7,750 nt of DNA from Pseudomonadota bacterium (GCA_023399105.1 JAEWQT010000330.1:1-7750), one strand, 5' to 3'. Shown: positions 1 to 6,683, counted from the first letter of the stretch. Made by a program: numbers and translations. Notes: generated from the sequence alone by a model not told the origin.

Positions 1-321
1 GCTTTTGCCATTTGCGTGCATAACGAAGATATCGCCGCCTTAACCAAACTGCCGGGCGTGGGTAAGAAAACCGCCGAGCGCTTAATTGTCGAAATGCGTG
101 ACCGCTTAACCGAATGGGATGCGCCGGCGCCTCTGTGGGCTGCCGCCGACAGCAGCGAGCAAGCCACTACCGATGCCATGCTGCGCGAAGCCGAAGGCGC
201 GCTGGTGGCGCTGGGCTACAAACCTCAGGATGCGGCAAAAATGCTGAATAAAGTCGCGGCTCAGGCCAGCAGTCCGGAAGATATGATCCGGCTGGCGTTA
301 CGCAGCACCCTCAGCCAGTAA
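1..321 (+). CDS. ruvA: Holliday junction branch migration complex subunit RuvA, C-terminal half (partial, start outside window)
   Basis: RuvA binds the Holliday junction as a tetramer and loads the RuvB motor onto it during recombination and DNA repair. The reading frame is open from base 1 and ends with TAA at 319-321, giving 106 residues. RuvA is usually about 200 residues, so roughly the first 90-95, including the OB-fold domain I, lie upstream of the window. Visible are the second helix-hairpin-helix of domain II (LPGVGKKTAERLIVEMRDRL, residues 17-36 of the fragment), a variable Ala/Ser-rich linker (about 40-56), and the small helical domain III that contacts RuvB (about 57-106, with the conserved ALVALGYKPQDA). 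The first Met in the window (base 16) is internal and not a start. ruvB follows after 18 bp, so the two are surely cotranscribed, probably with ruvC upstream as in relatives. Confidence 0.96.
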   Translation, partial: AFAICVHNEDIAALTKLPGVGKKTAERLIVEMRDRLTEWDAPAPLWAAADSSEQATTDAMLREAEGALVALGYKPQDAAKMLNKVAAQASSPEDMIRLALRSTLSQ

Positions 322-339
322 CGGCGCACAGGAAACTCT

Positions 340-1365
340 ATGATTGAAACCGATCGTTTTATCAGTCCGCAGCCGGCGCTGGGTGAAGAACAGTTTGACC
401 GTGCCATCCGGCCGCGCTCACTGAACGATTACATCGGCCAGCCGAAAGTGCGCGAGCAGATGGAAATATTTATTGGCGCAGCACGGGCACGCAACGAAGC
501 GCTCGACCACACTCTGGTGTTCGGCCCGCCGGGGCTGGGTAAAACCACGCTGGCGAATATTATTGCCGAAGAAATGGGGGTGAAAATCAAATCCACCTCG
601 GGGCCGGTGCTGGAAAAAGCCGGTGACCTGGCGGCGCTGCTGACCAATCTGGAACAAGGCGATGTGCTGTTTATCGACGAAATTCACCGCCTGAATCCGG
701 CGGTGGAGGAAGTGCTGTATCCGGCCATGGAAGATTATCAGCTGGATATTATGGTCGGCGAAGGCCCGGCGGCGCGCTCCATTAAAATTGATTTACCCCC
801 CTTTACGCTGGTGGGCGCGACCACCCGCGCCGGCTTGCTGACGTCACCGCTGCGTGACCGCTTCGGTATCGTGCAGCGGCTGGAGTTTTACAACATCGAC
901 GATTTATCCCACATCGTCGCCCGTTCCGGCCGTTTAATGGAATTAAGCGTGGATGAACAAGGCGCCCGTGAAATTGCCCGCCGCGCCCGCGGTACGCCGC
1001 GGATTGCCAACCGCTTATTACGCCGGGTGCGTGATTACGCCCAGGTCAAAGGCGATGGCACGGTCAATCACGCCTGTGCCGACGCCGCCCTGAACATGCT
1101 CAGCGTCGATGCCCAGGGCTTCGATCATATGGACCGGCGTTTATTACTGACCCTGCTGGAAACCTACGAAGGTGGCCCGGTAGGGGTGGACAGTCTGGCC
1201 GCTTCCATTGGTGAAGAACGCGACACCATTGAAGACGTACTGGAGCCTTACCTGATGCAGCAGGGCTACATTACCCGTACGCCGCGCGGCCGCATGGCGA
1301 CCAAACTGGCTTATCTGCATTTTGGTATTGATCTGCCAGCGCGCTTCGGACAAGACGATGTTTGA
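340..1365 (+). CDS. ruvB: Holliday junction branch migration ATPase RuvB
   Basis: RuvB is the hexameric AAA+ ATPase that pulls DNA through the RuvA-bound Holliday junction in the cytoplasm. The protein has 341 residues, close to the usual 335-350. Seen in order: the RuvB N-terminal signature ([11 protein letters not shown], 25-34), Walker [10 protein letters not shown] (62-70), Walker B FIDEIH (111-116), sensor 1 GATTR (159-163), an arginine-finger region SPLRDRFG (169-176, R174 matching the E. coli finger position), sensor 2 [12 protein letters not shown] (218-229), and the C-terminal winged-helix DNA-binding domain (about 262-335, [20 protein letters not shown] at 278-297). The ATG at 340 is chosen because GGAAA lies about 5 bases upstream and the protein start matches the family. 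The 3' end overlaps ybgC by 8 bp, tying DNA repair genes to the tol-pal locus as in pseudomonads. Confidence 0.98.
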   Translation: MIETDRFISPQPALGEEQFDRAIRPRSLNDYIGQPKVREQMEIFIGAARARNEALDHTLVFGPPGLGKTTLANIIAEEMGVKIKSTSGPVLEKAGDLAALLTNLEQGDVLFIDEIHRLNPAVEEVLYPAMEDYQLDIMVGEGPAARSIKIDLPPFTLVGATTRAGLLTSPLRDRFGIVQRLEFYNIDDLSHIVARSGRLMELSVDEQGAREIARRARGTPRIANRLLRRVRDYAQVKGDGTVNHACADAALNMLSVDAQGFDHMDRRLLLTLLETYEGGPVGVDSLAASIGEERDTIEDVLEPYLMQQGYITRTPRGRMATKLAYLHFGIDLPARFGQDDV

Positions 1366-1771
1366 GTGGCCGCTGCGCGTTTACATTGAAGACACCGATG
1401 CCGGTGGCATTGTGTATTACGCCAATTATCTGCGCTTTCTGGAGCGTGCCCGTACCGAATGGTTGCGCACTCTGGGGCTGGCGCAGGAAAAATTTCGTCA
1501 GGAAGGGGTTCTGATCGTGGTACGCGATGTGCAGCTGCGTTATCGTGCTCCGGCAAAACTGGACGATGAACTTATCGCCACGGTCGTTATCGAAAAGCAC
1601 CGGCGTACCGGTCTGACGTTACAGCAGCAGGTGTGGCGTTGTGATGGAGCAAACCATCGCACATTGTTGCTGGATGGTCGTATTGAACTGGCCTGCATTA
1701 CTACCGCTGGCCGTCCCCGCGCCTTACCGGCGGAACTTATTCAGGCACTGGGCAATTTGCCGGCCTTTTAA
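1358..1771 (+). CDS. ybgC: Tol-Pal system-associated acyl-CoA thioesterase YbgC
   Basis: YbgC is a hotdog-fold (4-hydroxybenzoyl-CoA thioesterase family) enzyme that hydrolyses acyl-CoA in the cytoplasm and is encoded at the head of tol-pal operons. Its exact link to Tol-Pal is unsettled. Starting at ATG 1358 the protein has 137 residues, near the 134 of E. coli. It carries the family signature [20 protein letters not shown] at 11-30, with the catalytic Asp at D14, followed by the helix ERARTEWLR. The position held by His in E. coli (VYHASY) is Tyr here (VYYANY); as I recall, pseudomonad homologues also have Tyr, so this does not imply inactivity. An in-frame TTG at 1322 would add 12 residues inside ruvB, which the family lacks. 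ATG 1358 overlaps the ruvB end by 8 bp, suggesting translational coupling; no strong Shine-Dalgarno is seen. Confidence 0.94.
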   Translation: MFEWPLRVYIEDTDAGGIVYYANYLRFLERARTEWLRTLGLAQEKFRQEGVLIVVRDVQLRYRAPAKLDDELIATVVIEKHRRTGLTLQQQVWRCDGANHRTLLLDGRIELACITTAGRPRALPAELIQALGNLPAF

Positions 1772-1782
1772 CGTGTGAAATC

Positions 1783-1787
1783 AGGAG
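1783..1787 (+). promoter_or_regulatory. Ribosome binding site of tolQ (decides the GTG start)
   Basis: AGGAG lies 5 bases before GTG 1793. It supports this GTG over the upstream in-frame GTG at 1775, which has no purine-rich box before it, and over ATG 1805, which is 17 bases from the box. Confidence 0.8.
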
Positions 1788-1792
1788 CTGTT

Positions 1793-2509
1793 GTGAACGA
1801 ACAAATGTCGGTTTTTGCCCTCATTATCAATGCCAGCTTTGTCGTGCAGCTGGTGATGCTGACATTGCTGGCGGCCTCGGTGGTGAGCTGGGTCGTTATT
1901 GTGCAGCGGGGGCGGTTGCTGAACGCCAGCCGTGCTCAGCTGCTGGATTTTGAAGAACGCTTCTGGTCCGGTATTGACCTGAATGAGCTATACCGCGAGT
2001 GCCAGCAAAAGCCCGACCCCAGCGGGGTTGAAAATGTCTTTATGGCCGGGCTGAAAGAATTCAGCAAAATGCGGCAGCAAAACAGCACCGATCCGGATGC
2101 CTTAATGGCCGGCGTACAGCGTGCCATGCGCATTGCCATTACCCGCGAGGCCGAAGCGCTGGACACCCATCTGCCGTTCCTGGCCACCGTCGGTTCCACC
2201 AGCCCGTACATCGGTTTATTCGGTACCGTGTGGGGCATTATGCATTCGTTCCAGGGGTTGGCGATGGTGAAACAGGCGACCATTGCCACCGTGGCGCCGG
2301 GTATTTCCGAAGCCCTGATTGCCACCGCCATGGGTCTGTTTGCCGCCATTCCTGCGGTTATTTTCTACAACCGCTACGCCAGCCATGCCGAACGGCAGGT
2401 CAGTGGGCTGCATACCTTTGCCGATGAATTTGCCTCGCTGTTGTATCGTCAGTCATTAAAACTGCAGCACAACAGCAAAACCGACGCTGTCCGTAAAGTA
2501 GCGGAGTAA
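1793..2509 (+). CDS. tolQ: Tol-Pal system proton channel subunit TolQ
   Basis: TolQ (MotA/TolQ/ExbB family) forms, with TolR, the inner-membrane motor that uses the proton gradient to energise TolA. From GTG 1793 it has 238 residues (E. coli 230). Three transmembrane segments are visible: about 12-36 (hydrophobic, ending before VQRGRLL), 137-159 (SPYIGLFGTVWGIMHSF), and 168-194 (APGISEALIATAMGLFAAIPAV). A large cytoplasmic loop separates the first two, as in the family. TM2 and TM3 are almost word-for-word those of E. coli, including the Thr and Ser/Thr residues lining the proton path. It begins 21 bp after ybgC and lies 5 bp before tolR. The start choice rests on the AGGAG box and on alignment of the N-terminus with E. 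coli TolQ. Confidence 0.97.
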   Translation: MNEQMSVFALIINASFVVQLVMLTLLAASVVSWVVIVQRGRLLNASRAQLLDFEERFWSGIDLNELYRECQQKPDPSGVENVFMAGLKEFSKMRQQNSTDPDALMAGVQRAMRIAITREAEALDTHLPFLATVGSTSPYIGLFGTVWGIMHSFQGLAMVKQATIATVAPGISEALIATAMGLFAAIPAVIFYNRYASHAERQVSGLHTFADEFASLLYRQSLKLQHNSKTDAVRKVAE

Positions 2510-2514
2510 CGGCG

Positions 2515-2964
2515 ATGGAACCTATGTCTTCGCCGGCGCCCAAACGGCGTCCGGTAGCGGAAATCAACGTGGTGCCTTACATCGATGTGATGCTGGTGCT
2601 GCTGATTATCTTTATGGTGACGGCTCCCATGCTGGTGCAGACCGTACCGGTGAACCTGCCGGATGTGGATTCAAAACCCACGGAAATCGACCCCGATGAC
2701 AGCACCATTATTATTACCGTGAATGAACGCGGGCTGTATTTTATTGAGCGTGACGAGGCTGATCCCACCGCCATGATGCTGCGCGATGTGCTGGATTACG
2801 CGGGTAAAGTGGTGGCCGAAGTACCGCAAACCCGACTGATGATCCGTGGCGATGAAGCGGTGCCTTACGGAAAAGTGGTTGAACTGATGGGTGGGTTACA
2901 GGCGCAGGGCATCAATAATGTTGGCCTGATCACTGAGGCCCCGGATCCACAGGCCAGCCGTTGA
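2515..2964 (+). CDS. tolR: Tol-Pal system subunit TolR
   Basis: TolR (ExbD/TolR family) is the second motor subunit, a single-pass inner-membrane protein with a periplasmic domain. The protein has 149 residues. After a short basic cytoplasmic tail (KRRPVAEINVV) comes the transmembrane helix (about 19-40, PYIDVMLVLLIIFMVTAPML) carrying the essential Asp at D24, equivalent to D23 in E. coli. The periplasmic domain (about 60-140) ends in the typical RGDEAVPYGKVVELMGGLQA and INNVGLITEA block. ATG 2515 is preceded by GGAG (2503-2506) within the end of tolQ, 8 bases away; a second ATG at 2524 would shorten the protein by three residues and lacks its own box. The 1 bp gap to tolA indicates coupled translation and fits the need for fixed motor stoichiometry. 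Confidence 0.97.
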   Translation: MEPMSSPAPKRRPVAEINVVPYIDVMLVLLIIFMVTAPMLVQTVPVNLPDVDSKPTEIDPDDSTIIITVNERGLYFIERDEADPTAMMLRDVLDYAGKVVAEVPQTRLMIRGDEAVPYGKVVELMGGLQAQGINNVGLITEAPDPQASR

Positions 2965-2965
2965 T

Positions 2966-3787
2966 ATGAACTGGCGGAATCCACAGCATTATTCGCTGCC
3001 GGTACTGGTGTCGCTGCTGCTGCACGCGCTGGTGGTTGTGGCCCTGCGCTGGCACTGGCCGGAACCACAACGCATTCCTGAACCGGTGCCGCAGCATGTG
3101 ATTGCGCAAGTGATTCAGGAAGAAAATGCGGCGGAAAAACAGCGCAAGCTGGAGGCGGAAAAACGCAAGCGTCAGCAGGAACTGGCGGCCCGGCGTGCCG
3201 CCGAGCAAAAGAAAAAACAGGCGGAGCAAAAAAAACGTGAGCAGGAAGCAGCGCGTAAATTAGCCGAACAGAAAAAACGTGAACAGGCGCTGGCGTTAAA
3301 AGAAAAAGCCGCCGCTGAACAGCGCGCCAAGGAAAAAGCTGCGCAGAAAAAAGCTCAGGAAAAAGCAGACCGCCAGCGGGCTGAACAACAACGTCAGCAG
3401 GAACAGGCGCTGGCGGAACAACTGGCGCGTGAACAAGCCGCACAACAGCAGAAAGCGGAGCAGGAGGCGAAGCGGCAGGCTGAGCGGGCAGCGGTGCTGG
3501 AAGCCGATTTCCGTGAGCAGATCAGCGCCAAAGTATCGTCTGTATGGCGTTATCCGCCGTCGGTGCAGCCGGATCAGGAAGTGAGTGTCCGCATTCAGCT
3601 GGTGCCAACGGGCGAGGTCATTCAGGTGCAGGTGGTGCGCAGCAGTGGCCATGCGGCACTGGACCGTTCGGTCGAGCAGGCGGTGATGCGGGCGTCACCC
3701 TTGCCGGTACCGGACGATATCCGTTTGTTTGAACAGAAATTCCGTAATCTGACCATTAATTTCCGACCGGAGAATGCAACGTGGTAA
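2966..3787 (+). CDS. tolA: Tol-Pal system envelope-spanning protein TolA
   Basis: TolA transmits force from TolQR across the periplasm to TolB and Pal. The protein has 273 residues, clearly shorter than E. coli TolA (421). Domain I is one N-terminal membrane helix (about 10-28) with the S16-xxx-H20 motif that contacts TolQR in E. coli. Domain II (about 50-180) is a long charged helix made almost only of Lys, Arg, Glu, Gln and Ala, with repeats of the kind AEQKKREQ. Domain III (about 181-273) is the globular C-terminal domain with VSSVWRYPPSV, VRIQLVPTGEVIQVQVVRSS and MRASPLPVPDD, a fold shared with TonB. The protein has no cysteine, so the disulfide of E. coli domain III is absent. The start lies 1 bp after tolR and has no convincing Shine-Dalgarno, so translation probably depends on tolR. 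The 3' end overlaps tolB by 7 bp. Length of domain II varies widely in the family, so shortness need not mean loss of function. Confidence 0.97.
   Translation: MNWRNPQHYSLPVLVSLLLHALVVVALRWHWPEPQRIPEPVPQHVIAQVIQEENAAEKQRKLEAEKRKRQQELAARRAAEQKKKQAEQKKREQEAARKLAEQKKREQALALKEKAAAEQRAKEKAAQKKAQEKADRQRAEQQRQQEQALAEQLAREQAAQQQKAEQEAKRQAERAAVLEADFREQISAKVSSVWRYPPSVQPDQEVSVRIQLVPTGEVIQVQVVRSSGHAALDRSVEQAVMRASPLPVPDDIRLFEQKFRNLTINFRPENATW
3281..3415 (+). repeat. Exact 15-bp direct repeat within the tolA helical domain
   Basis: GAACAGGCGCTGGCG occurs at 3281-3295 and again at 3401-3415, exactly 120 bp (40 codons) apart and in the same frame, coding EQALA both times. The surrounding codons are related but diverged (AEQKKREQ units at residues 86-93 and 100-107). 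This fits growth of the helix by in-frame duplication, but low-complexity coding for Lys/Glu/Gln/Ala could also create it by chance. Confidence 0.6.
3769..3772 (+). promoter_or_regulatory. Ribosome binding site of tolB inside tolA (decides the GTG start)
   Basis: GGAG lies 8 bases before GTG 3781, within the last codons of tolA. The nearby ATG at 3774 is in another frame. The resulting N-terminus is a well-formed signal peptide, which backs this start. Confidence 0.75.
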
Positions 3788-5064
3788 AAGCAGGTGTAAC
3801 GCTGTTGCTGTGGTTATGCGCCGCAGTGGCTCAGGCAGAGCTGATCATTGAAGTAACGCAGGGGAAACAAAGTGCCATTCCCATTGCCGTGGTTCCCTTC
3901 GATTGGCAGGGCAGTACGGCGTTGCCGGAAAATATCAGCGATATTGTGCGCAATAATCTGTCTCACAGTGGTTATTTCCGCACCATGGCGGAAACCAATA
4001 TGCTCAGCAAGCCGGTGCAGCTCAGTCAGGTCAATTACGCCGACTGGTCGCGTTTGCGCCAGGACTTTGTCGTGATTGGCGCGGTGGAATTGCAGCCGGG
4101 CGGTGGTTACGCCATTCAGTTCCATGTGCTGGATGTGCATCAGCGTAAGGAAATTCTGCGCCACCGTGTGCGTGGTAGTGCCACGCAGTTGCGCGATGTG
4201 GCGCATTACATCAGCGATTATATTTTTGAAAAACTCACCGGCTTGCCCGGCGTGTTTTCTACCAAACTGGTGTATGTGACCACCAATCGCGGCCGTACCC
4301 GCTTTAATCTGAATTACGCCGATGCCGATGGTGCCCGTGAGCAGCTGATTTACAGCTCTAAGCATCCGATTATTTCCCCGACCTGGTCACCTGACGGAAA
4401 AACCATCGCCTATGTATCCTTTGAAAATGGCCGCAGTGAAATCTTTTTTCAGCAGCTGGCCACCGGCAAGCGTGAAAAGGTTGTCGCTTTTAATGGTTCC
4501 AATAGTGCCCCGGCTTTCTCTCCGGATGGAACTCAGCTGGCCTTTGTTTTGTCGAAGCTAGGTAACCCGGATATTTACGTGATGGATCTGGCGACCCGGC
4601 AGGTGCGGCGCATGACTGACCACTATGCCATCGACACAGAACCACAATGGGATGTGGATGGAAAACATCTGTATTTCACCTCCAGTCGTGCCGGTGGTCC
4701 GCAAATTTATAAGCTGAACACCAGCACTCTGGCCGTACAACGGGTTACTTTTGAAGGGCACTACAACGCCCGCGCACGGATGACCGCTGATGGCCGTAAA
4801 CTGGTGTATGTTCACCAGTCCAACGGACGCTTTCATATTGCCTCGCAGGACATGCAGACGGGTCTGGTTCACATTCTTACCAGTGAAACAGAGTTGGACG
4901 AATCTCCCAGTGTTGCACCTAATGGAAGTATGGTAATTTATGCCGCGAGTGAAGCTAACCGGAGCATTCTTGCCGCCGTGTCGGTCGACGGGGATGTGAA
5001 ATTCCGCTTGCCCTCGAAATACGGTGACGTCAGGGAGCCTGCGTGGTCGCCGATATTCAAATAA
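3781..5064 (+). CDS. tolB: Tol-Pal system periplasmic beta-propeller protein TolB
   Basis: TolB is the periplasmic partner of Pal and TolA, controlling when Pal is free to bind peptidoglycan. The protein has 427 residues (E. coli 430). Residues 1-19 form a Sec signal peptide (hydrophobic LLLWL core, cleavage after AQA). C13 is not in a lipobox, so it is not a lipoprotein. The mature N-terminus ELIIEVTQG corresponds to the E. coli segment that contacts TolA. An N-terminal alpha/beta domain (about 20-160, with IAVVPFDWQG and DYIFEKLTGLPGVF) is followed by a six-bladed propeller (about 163-427) with repeats marked by WSPDG (202-206), FSPDG (246-250), DVDG (291-294), TADG (335-338) and VAPNG (378-382), ending AWSPIFK. 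The GTG start overlaps the tolA end by 7 bp and is supported by a GGAG box. Confidence 0.97.
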   Translation: MVKAGVTLLLWLCAAVAQAELIIEVTQGKQSAIPIAVVPFDWQGSTALPENISDIVRNNLSHSGYFRTMAETNMLSKPVQLSQVNYADWSRLRQDFVVIGAVELQPGGGYAIQFHVLDVHQRKEILRHRVRGSATQLRDVAHYISDYIFEKLTGLPGVFSTKLVYVTTNRGRTRFNLNYADADGAREQLIYSSKHPIISPTWSPDGKTIAYVSFENGRSEIFFQQLATGKREKVVAFNGSNSAPAFSPDGTQLAFVLSKLGNPDIYVMDLATRQVRRMTDHYAIDTEPQWDVDGKHLYFTSSRAGGPQIYKLNTSTLAVQRVTFEGHYNARARMTADGRKLVYVHQSNGRFHIASQDMQTGLVHILTSETELDESPSVAPNGSMVIYAASEANRSILAAVSVDGDVKFRLPSKYGDVREPAWSPIFK

Positions 5065-5083
5065 TCCAATCTAACAATCGGAC

Positions 5084-5087
5084 GGAA
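5084..5087 (+). promoter_or_regulatory. Ribosome binding site of pal
   Basis: GGAA lies 6 bases before ATG 5094, in the 29-bp gap after tolB. It favours ATG 5094 over an in-frame GTG at 5043 that would place 17 polar residues before the lipoprotein signal peptide. Confidence 0.65.
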
Positions 5088-5093
5088 ACTGTT

Positions 5094-5636
5094 ATGCAAA
5101 CTACTGCACTGTACAAAACTCTGGGTCTGGCTTTTGGCGCAATGCTGCTGACTGCCTGTGCCAGCAAAGGCGATGTTAACGAAGGCGCTGGTTCTGAATC
5201 TGCAGCGGTTGCTTCAGAAGCAGAAACCGCTGCTGTTAATGGCACTGCCGTTGCCGGTGAAGCTCTGGAAGCTGAAGCCAATGAAGCTCAGGCTGCCCTG
5301 CGTGAACAAACCGTATTCTACTTTGACTTCGATCAGAGCACTCTGAAAGAAGAAGGCAAAGCCGCTCTGAAAGCTCACGCTGCTTACCTGGCTGCCAGCG
5401 GCACTGCCCGTGTGGTACTGGAAGGTCACGCCGATGAGCGCGGTACTGTTGAATACAACCTGGCTCTGGGCGAGCGTCGTGCCATGACTGTACGTCGTTT
5501 CCTGATGGCTAACGGTGCCAGCGCTGAGCAGCTGCAGGTTGTAAGCTTCGGTGAAGAGCGTCCGGCTGTTATGGGCAGCACTGAAGAGTCTTACTCTCAG
5601 AACCGTCGCGTTGAAGTGAAATACCAGAGCCGTTAA
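5094..5636 (+). CDS. pal: Peptidoglycan-associated outer-membrane lipoprotein Pal (OprL type)
   Basis: Pal is anchored in the outer membrane and binds peptidoglycan without covalent linkage. It is pulled to division sites through TolB and TolA. The protein has 180 residues. A lipoprotein signal peptide ends in the lipobox LTAC, with C22 as the lipidated residue and Ala at +2, consistent with outer-membrane sorting. A long Ala/Glu-rich acidic linker (about 23-70) leads to the OmpA-like domain (about 72-178; FYFDFDQSTL, GHADERGTVEYNLALGERRA at 111-130, SFGEERP, NRRVE). D114 and R129 sit at the positions that hold diaminopimelate in OmpA-family structures. Codon use differs from its neighbours: all 15 leucines are CTG, Ala is mostly GCT/GCC, and Arg is mostly CGT, a pattern of very high expression. 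The 29-bp gap before it is the largest inside tolQ-cpoB. Its TAA overlaps the cpoB ATG by one base. Confidence 0.97.
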   Translation: MQTTALYKTLGLAFGAMLLTACASKGDVNEGAGSESAAVASEAETAAVNGTAVAGEALEAEANEAQAALREQTVFYFDFDQSTLKEEGKAALKAHAAYLAASGTARVVLEGHADERGTVEYNLALGERRAMTVRRFLMANGASAEQLQVVSFGEERPAVMGSTEESYSQNRRVEVKYQSR

Positions 5637-6430
5637 TGAAGGCTGTCATCCTCACTCTGGCCCTGGCTGCTGTTGCCGGGGCTCATGCGGATGAATGGGT
5701 ATCGGTTGGGGCCACCCGGGGGGTGGCTCCCGCCAGTTCTTCCTCCCTTACCGATTCCTCCTCCCGCGTGGGTATGGCCGCTCCGGTCAATCTCCCCGCC
5801 ACCTCTGCCGATAATGCTCTGGTCAGTGAACTTGCCCTGCAGATGGAGCAGATGCAGCAGGAACTTGCTGTATTGCGTGGCCGTGTGGAAGAGCAGGATC
5901 ATCAGATCAAACGCCTGCGCGATGAGCAGCAGCAGCGCTATCTGGACCTTGACCGGCGTTTGTCGGCTTTATTAAGTACACCGGTTGCGGCGACACCGGC
6001 TGTCAGTACCGCTGCACCTTCTGCGGCACCCTCCGCTGCGACAGCGCCTGTGGCCGATGCTGCTGAGGCGTATCAGCAAGCCATGACGCTGGTGCGTGAG
6101 AAAAAATTTACCGAAGCCAGTGCGGCCTTCGATGGTTTTATCAAAACCTACCCCCAGGACCCGCTGACCGGCAATGCTCTGTATTGGTCCGGGGAAGTCT
6201 GGCTGGTGCTGGGTGATCTGGATAAGGCGTTGCAGCAATTCCGCCGTGTGGTGAATGACCATGCCGGCCATGATAAAGAAGCCGATGCCAGTTATAAGAT
6301 TGGTGTTACTCTGCACCGGCAGGGCAATACCGCAGAAGCCAAAGTCTGGTTGCAGCGGGTGATTGATCGTTTCACCGGCAAAGCGGATGGAACTGTGCGC
6401 CTGGCGCGCTCGTATCTGGACAAGCTCTGA
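5636..6430 (+). CDS. cpoB: Cell division coordinator CpoB (YbgF), periplasmic TPR protein
   Basis: CpoB acts in the periplasm at the septum, where in E. coli it binds TolA and the PBP1B-LpoB synthase and coordinates outer-membrane constriction with peptidoglycan synthesis. The protein has 264 residues (E. coli 263). Residues 1-18 are a signal peptide (cleavage after AHA). A Ser/Ala-rich stretch (19-57) precedes a Gln/Glu/Leu coiled coil (about 58-113) that trimerises the protein in E. coli. A low-complexity Ala/Pro/Ser/Thr linker (114-142) leads to TPR repeats (about 144-177, 180-213, 216-249) with the typical AYQQAMTLVREKKFTEASAAF, ALYWSGEVWLVLGD and ASYKIGVTLHRQGNTAEA. The start overlaps the pal stop in the string TAATG, with only a weak purine stretch upstream, so reinitiation after pal is likely. 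It is the last gene of the unit; a terminator follows 20 bp later. Confidence 0.96.
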   Translation: MKAVILTLALAAVAGAHADEWVSVGATRGVAPASSSSLTDSSSRVGMAAPVNLPATSADNALVSELALQMEQMQQELAVLRGRVEEQDHQIKRLRDEQQQRYLDLDRRLSALLSTPVAATPAVSTAAPSAAPSAATAPVADAAEAYQQAMTLVREKKFTEASAAFDGFIKTYPQDPLTGNALYWSGEVWLVLGDLDKALQQFRRVVNDHAGHDKEADASYKIGVTLHRQGNTAEAKVWLQRVIDRFTGKADGTVRLARSYLDKL

Positions 6431-6450
6431 CAGGTAACTCTGCCGCACTG

Positions 6451-6479
6451 AAAAACCGCCTGTTCTGGCGGTTTTTTTA
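6451..6479 (+). terminator. Intrinsic terminator ending the tol-pal-cpoB unit
   Basis: A perfect 10-bp inverted repeat, 6451-6460 with 6467-6476 (AAAAACCGCC and its complement), encloses a 6-base loop and runs into a T7 tract (6472-6478). The GC core is CCGCC/GGCGG. The A5 stretch on the 5' side means the hairpin is also followed by a T5 run on the opposite strand. It separates the mRNA unit from the tRNA unit. Confidence 0.92.
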
Positions 6480-6540
6480 TGCCCAGACGTGCCCATTCCG
6501 GGGTTTTAAGGGCGTCGTGCGATGCGCCTAAGTCCATGAT

Positions 6541-6601
6541 AGTGAAACTTTTTTTAAAAAAAGGGTTGTCAGGCGTCAGAATTCCAGTATTATACGCGCC
6601 A
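6541..6601 (+). promoter_or_regulatory. Strong sigma70-type tRNA promoter with UP-like element
   Basis: TTGTCA (6566-6571) matches five of six bases of the -35 consensus, and TATTAT (6588-6593) matches five of six of the -10 consensus, with a 16-bp spacer. Directly upstream is an A/T tract at 6545-6562 that includes CTTTTTTTAAAAAAAG (6548-6563), in the place and with the composition of an RNA polymerase alpha-subunit UP element. The -10 is followed by ACGCGCC (6594-6600), a GC-rich discriminator typical of stringently controlled stable-RNA promoters. Transcription would start near 6600-6601, leaving a leader of about 7 bases before the first tRNA. The start site is inferred, not shown. Confidence 0.82.
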
Positions 6602-6607
6602 CTTCCA

Positions 6608-6683
6608 GGGTCGTTAGCTCAGCTGGTAGAGCAGTTGGCTTTTAACCAATTGGTCGCAGGTTCGAATCCTGCACGACCCACCA
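6608..6683 (+). tRNA. tRNA-Lys(UUU), first copy
   Basis: A 76-base cloverleaf. The acceptor arms GGGTCGT (6608-6614) and ACGACCC (6673-6679) pair perfectly, with discriminator A6680 and encoded CCA (6681-6683). The D-loop (AGCTCAGCTGGTAGAGC), an anticodon arm GTTGG/CCAAT with loop CTTTTAA, and the T-arm GCAGGTTCGAATCCTGC are all standard. The anticodon TTT lies at 6641-6643 (tRNA positions 34-36), reading AAA and AAG. It differs from E. coli tRNA-Lys at very few bases, chiefly a compensated anticodon-stem pair. No protein frame is expected across it. Confidence 0.98.

Noticed and set aside
1322..1357. TTG start extending ybgC by 12 codons
   Set aside because: The extension lies in ruvB, is not found in family members, and TTG is a poorer start than ATG 1358.
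2865..3443. A 192-codon open frame on the - strand opposite tolR/tolA
   Set aside because: It is the complement of the Lys/Glu/Gln/Ala-rich tolA coding sequence, which rarely gives stops on the opposite strand; the product is low-complexity and has no plausible start context.
3814..4365. A 183-codon open frame on the - strand opposite tolB
   Set aside because: Shadow of a well-conserved gene; no recognisable domain and no promoter or ribosome site.
5065..5093. Internal promoter in the tolB-pal gap
   Set aside because: The 29 bp hold a ribosome site but no clear -35/-10 pair; a promoter could lie inside tolB but was not recognisable.
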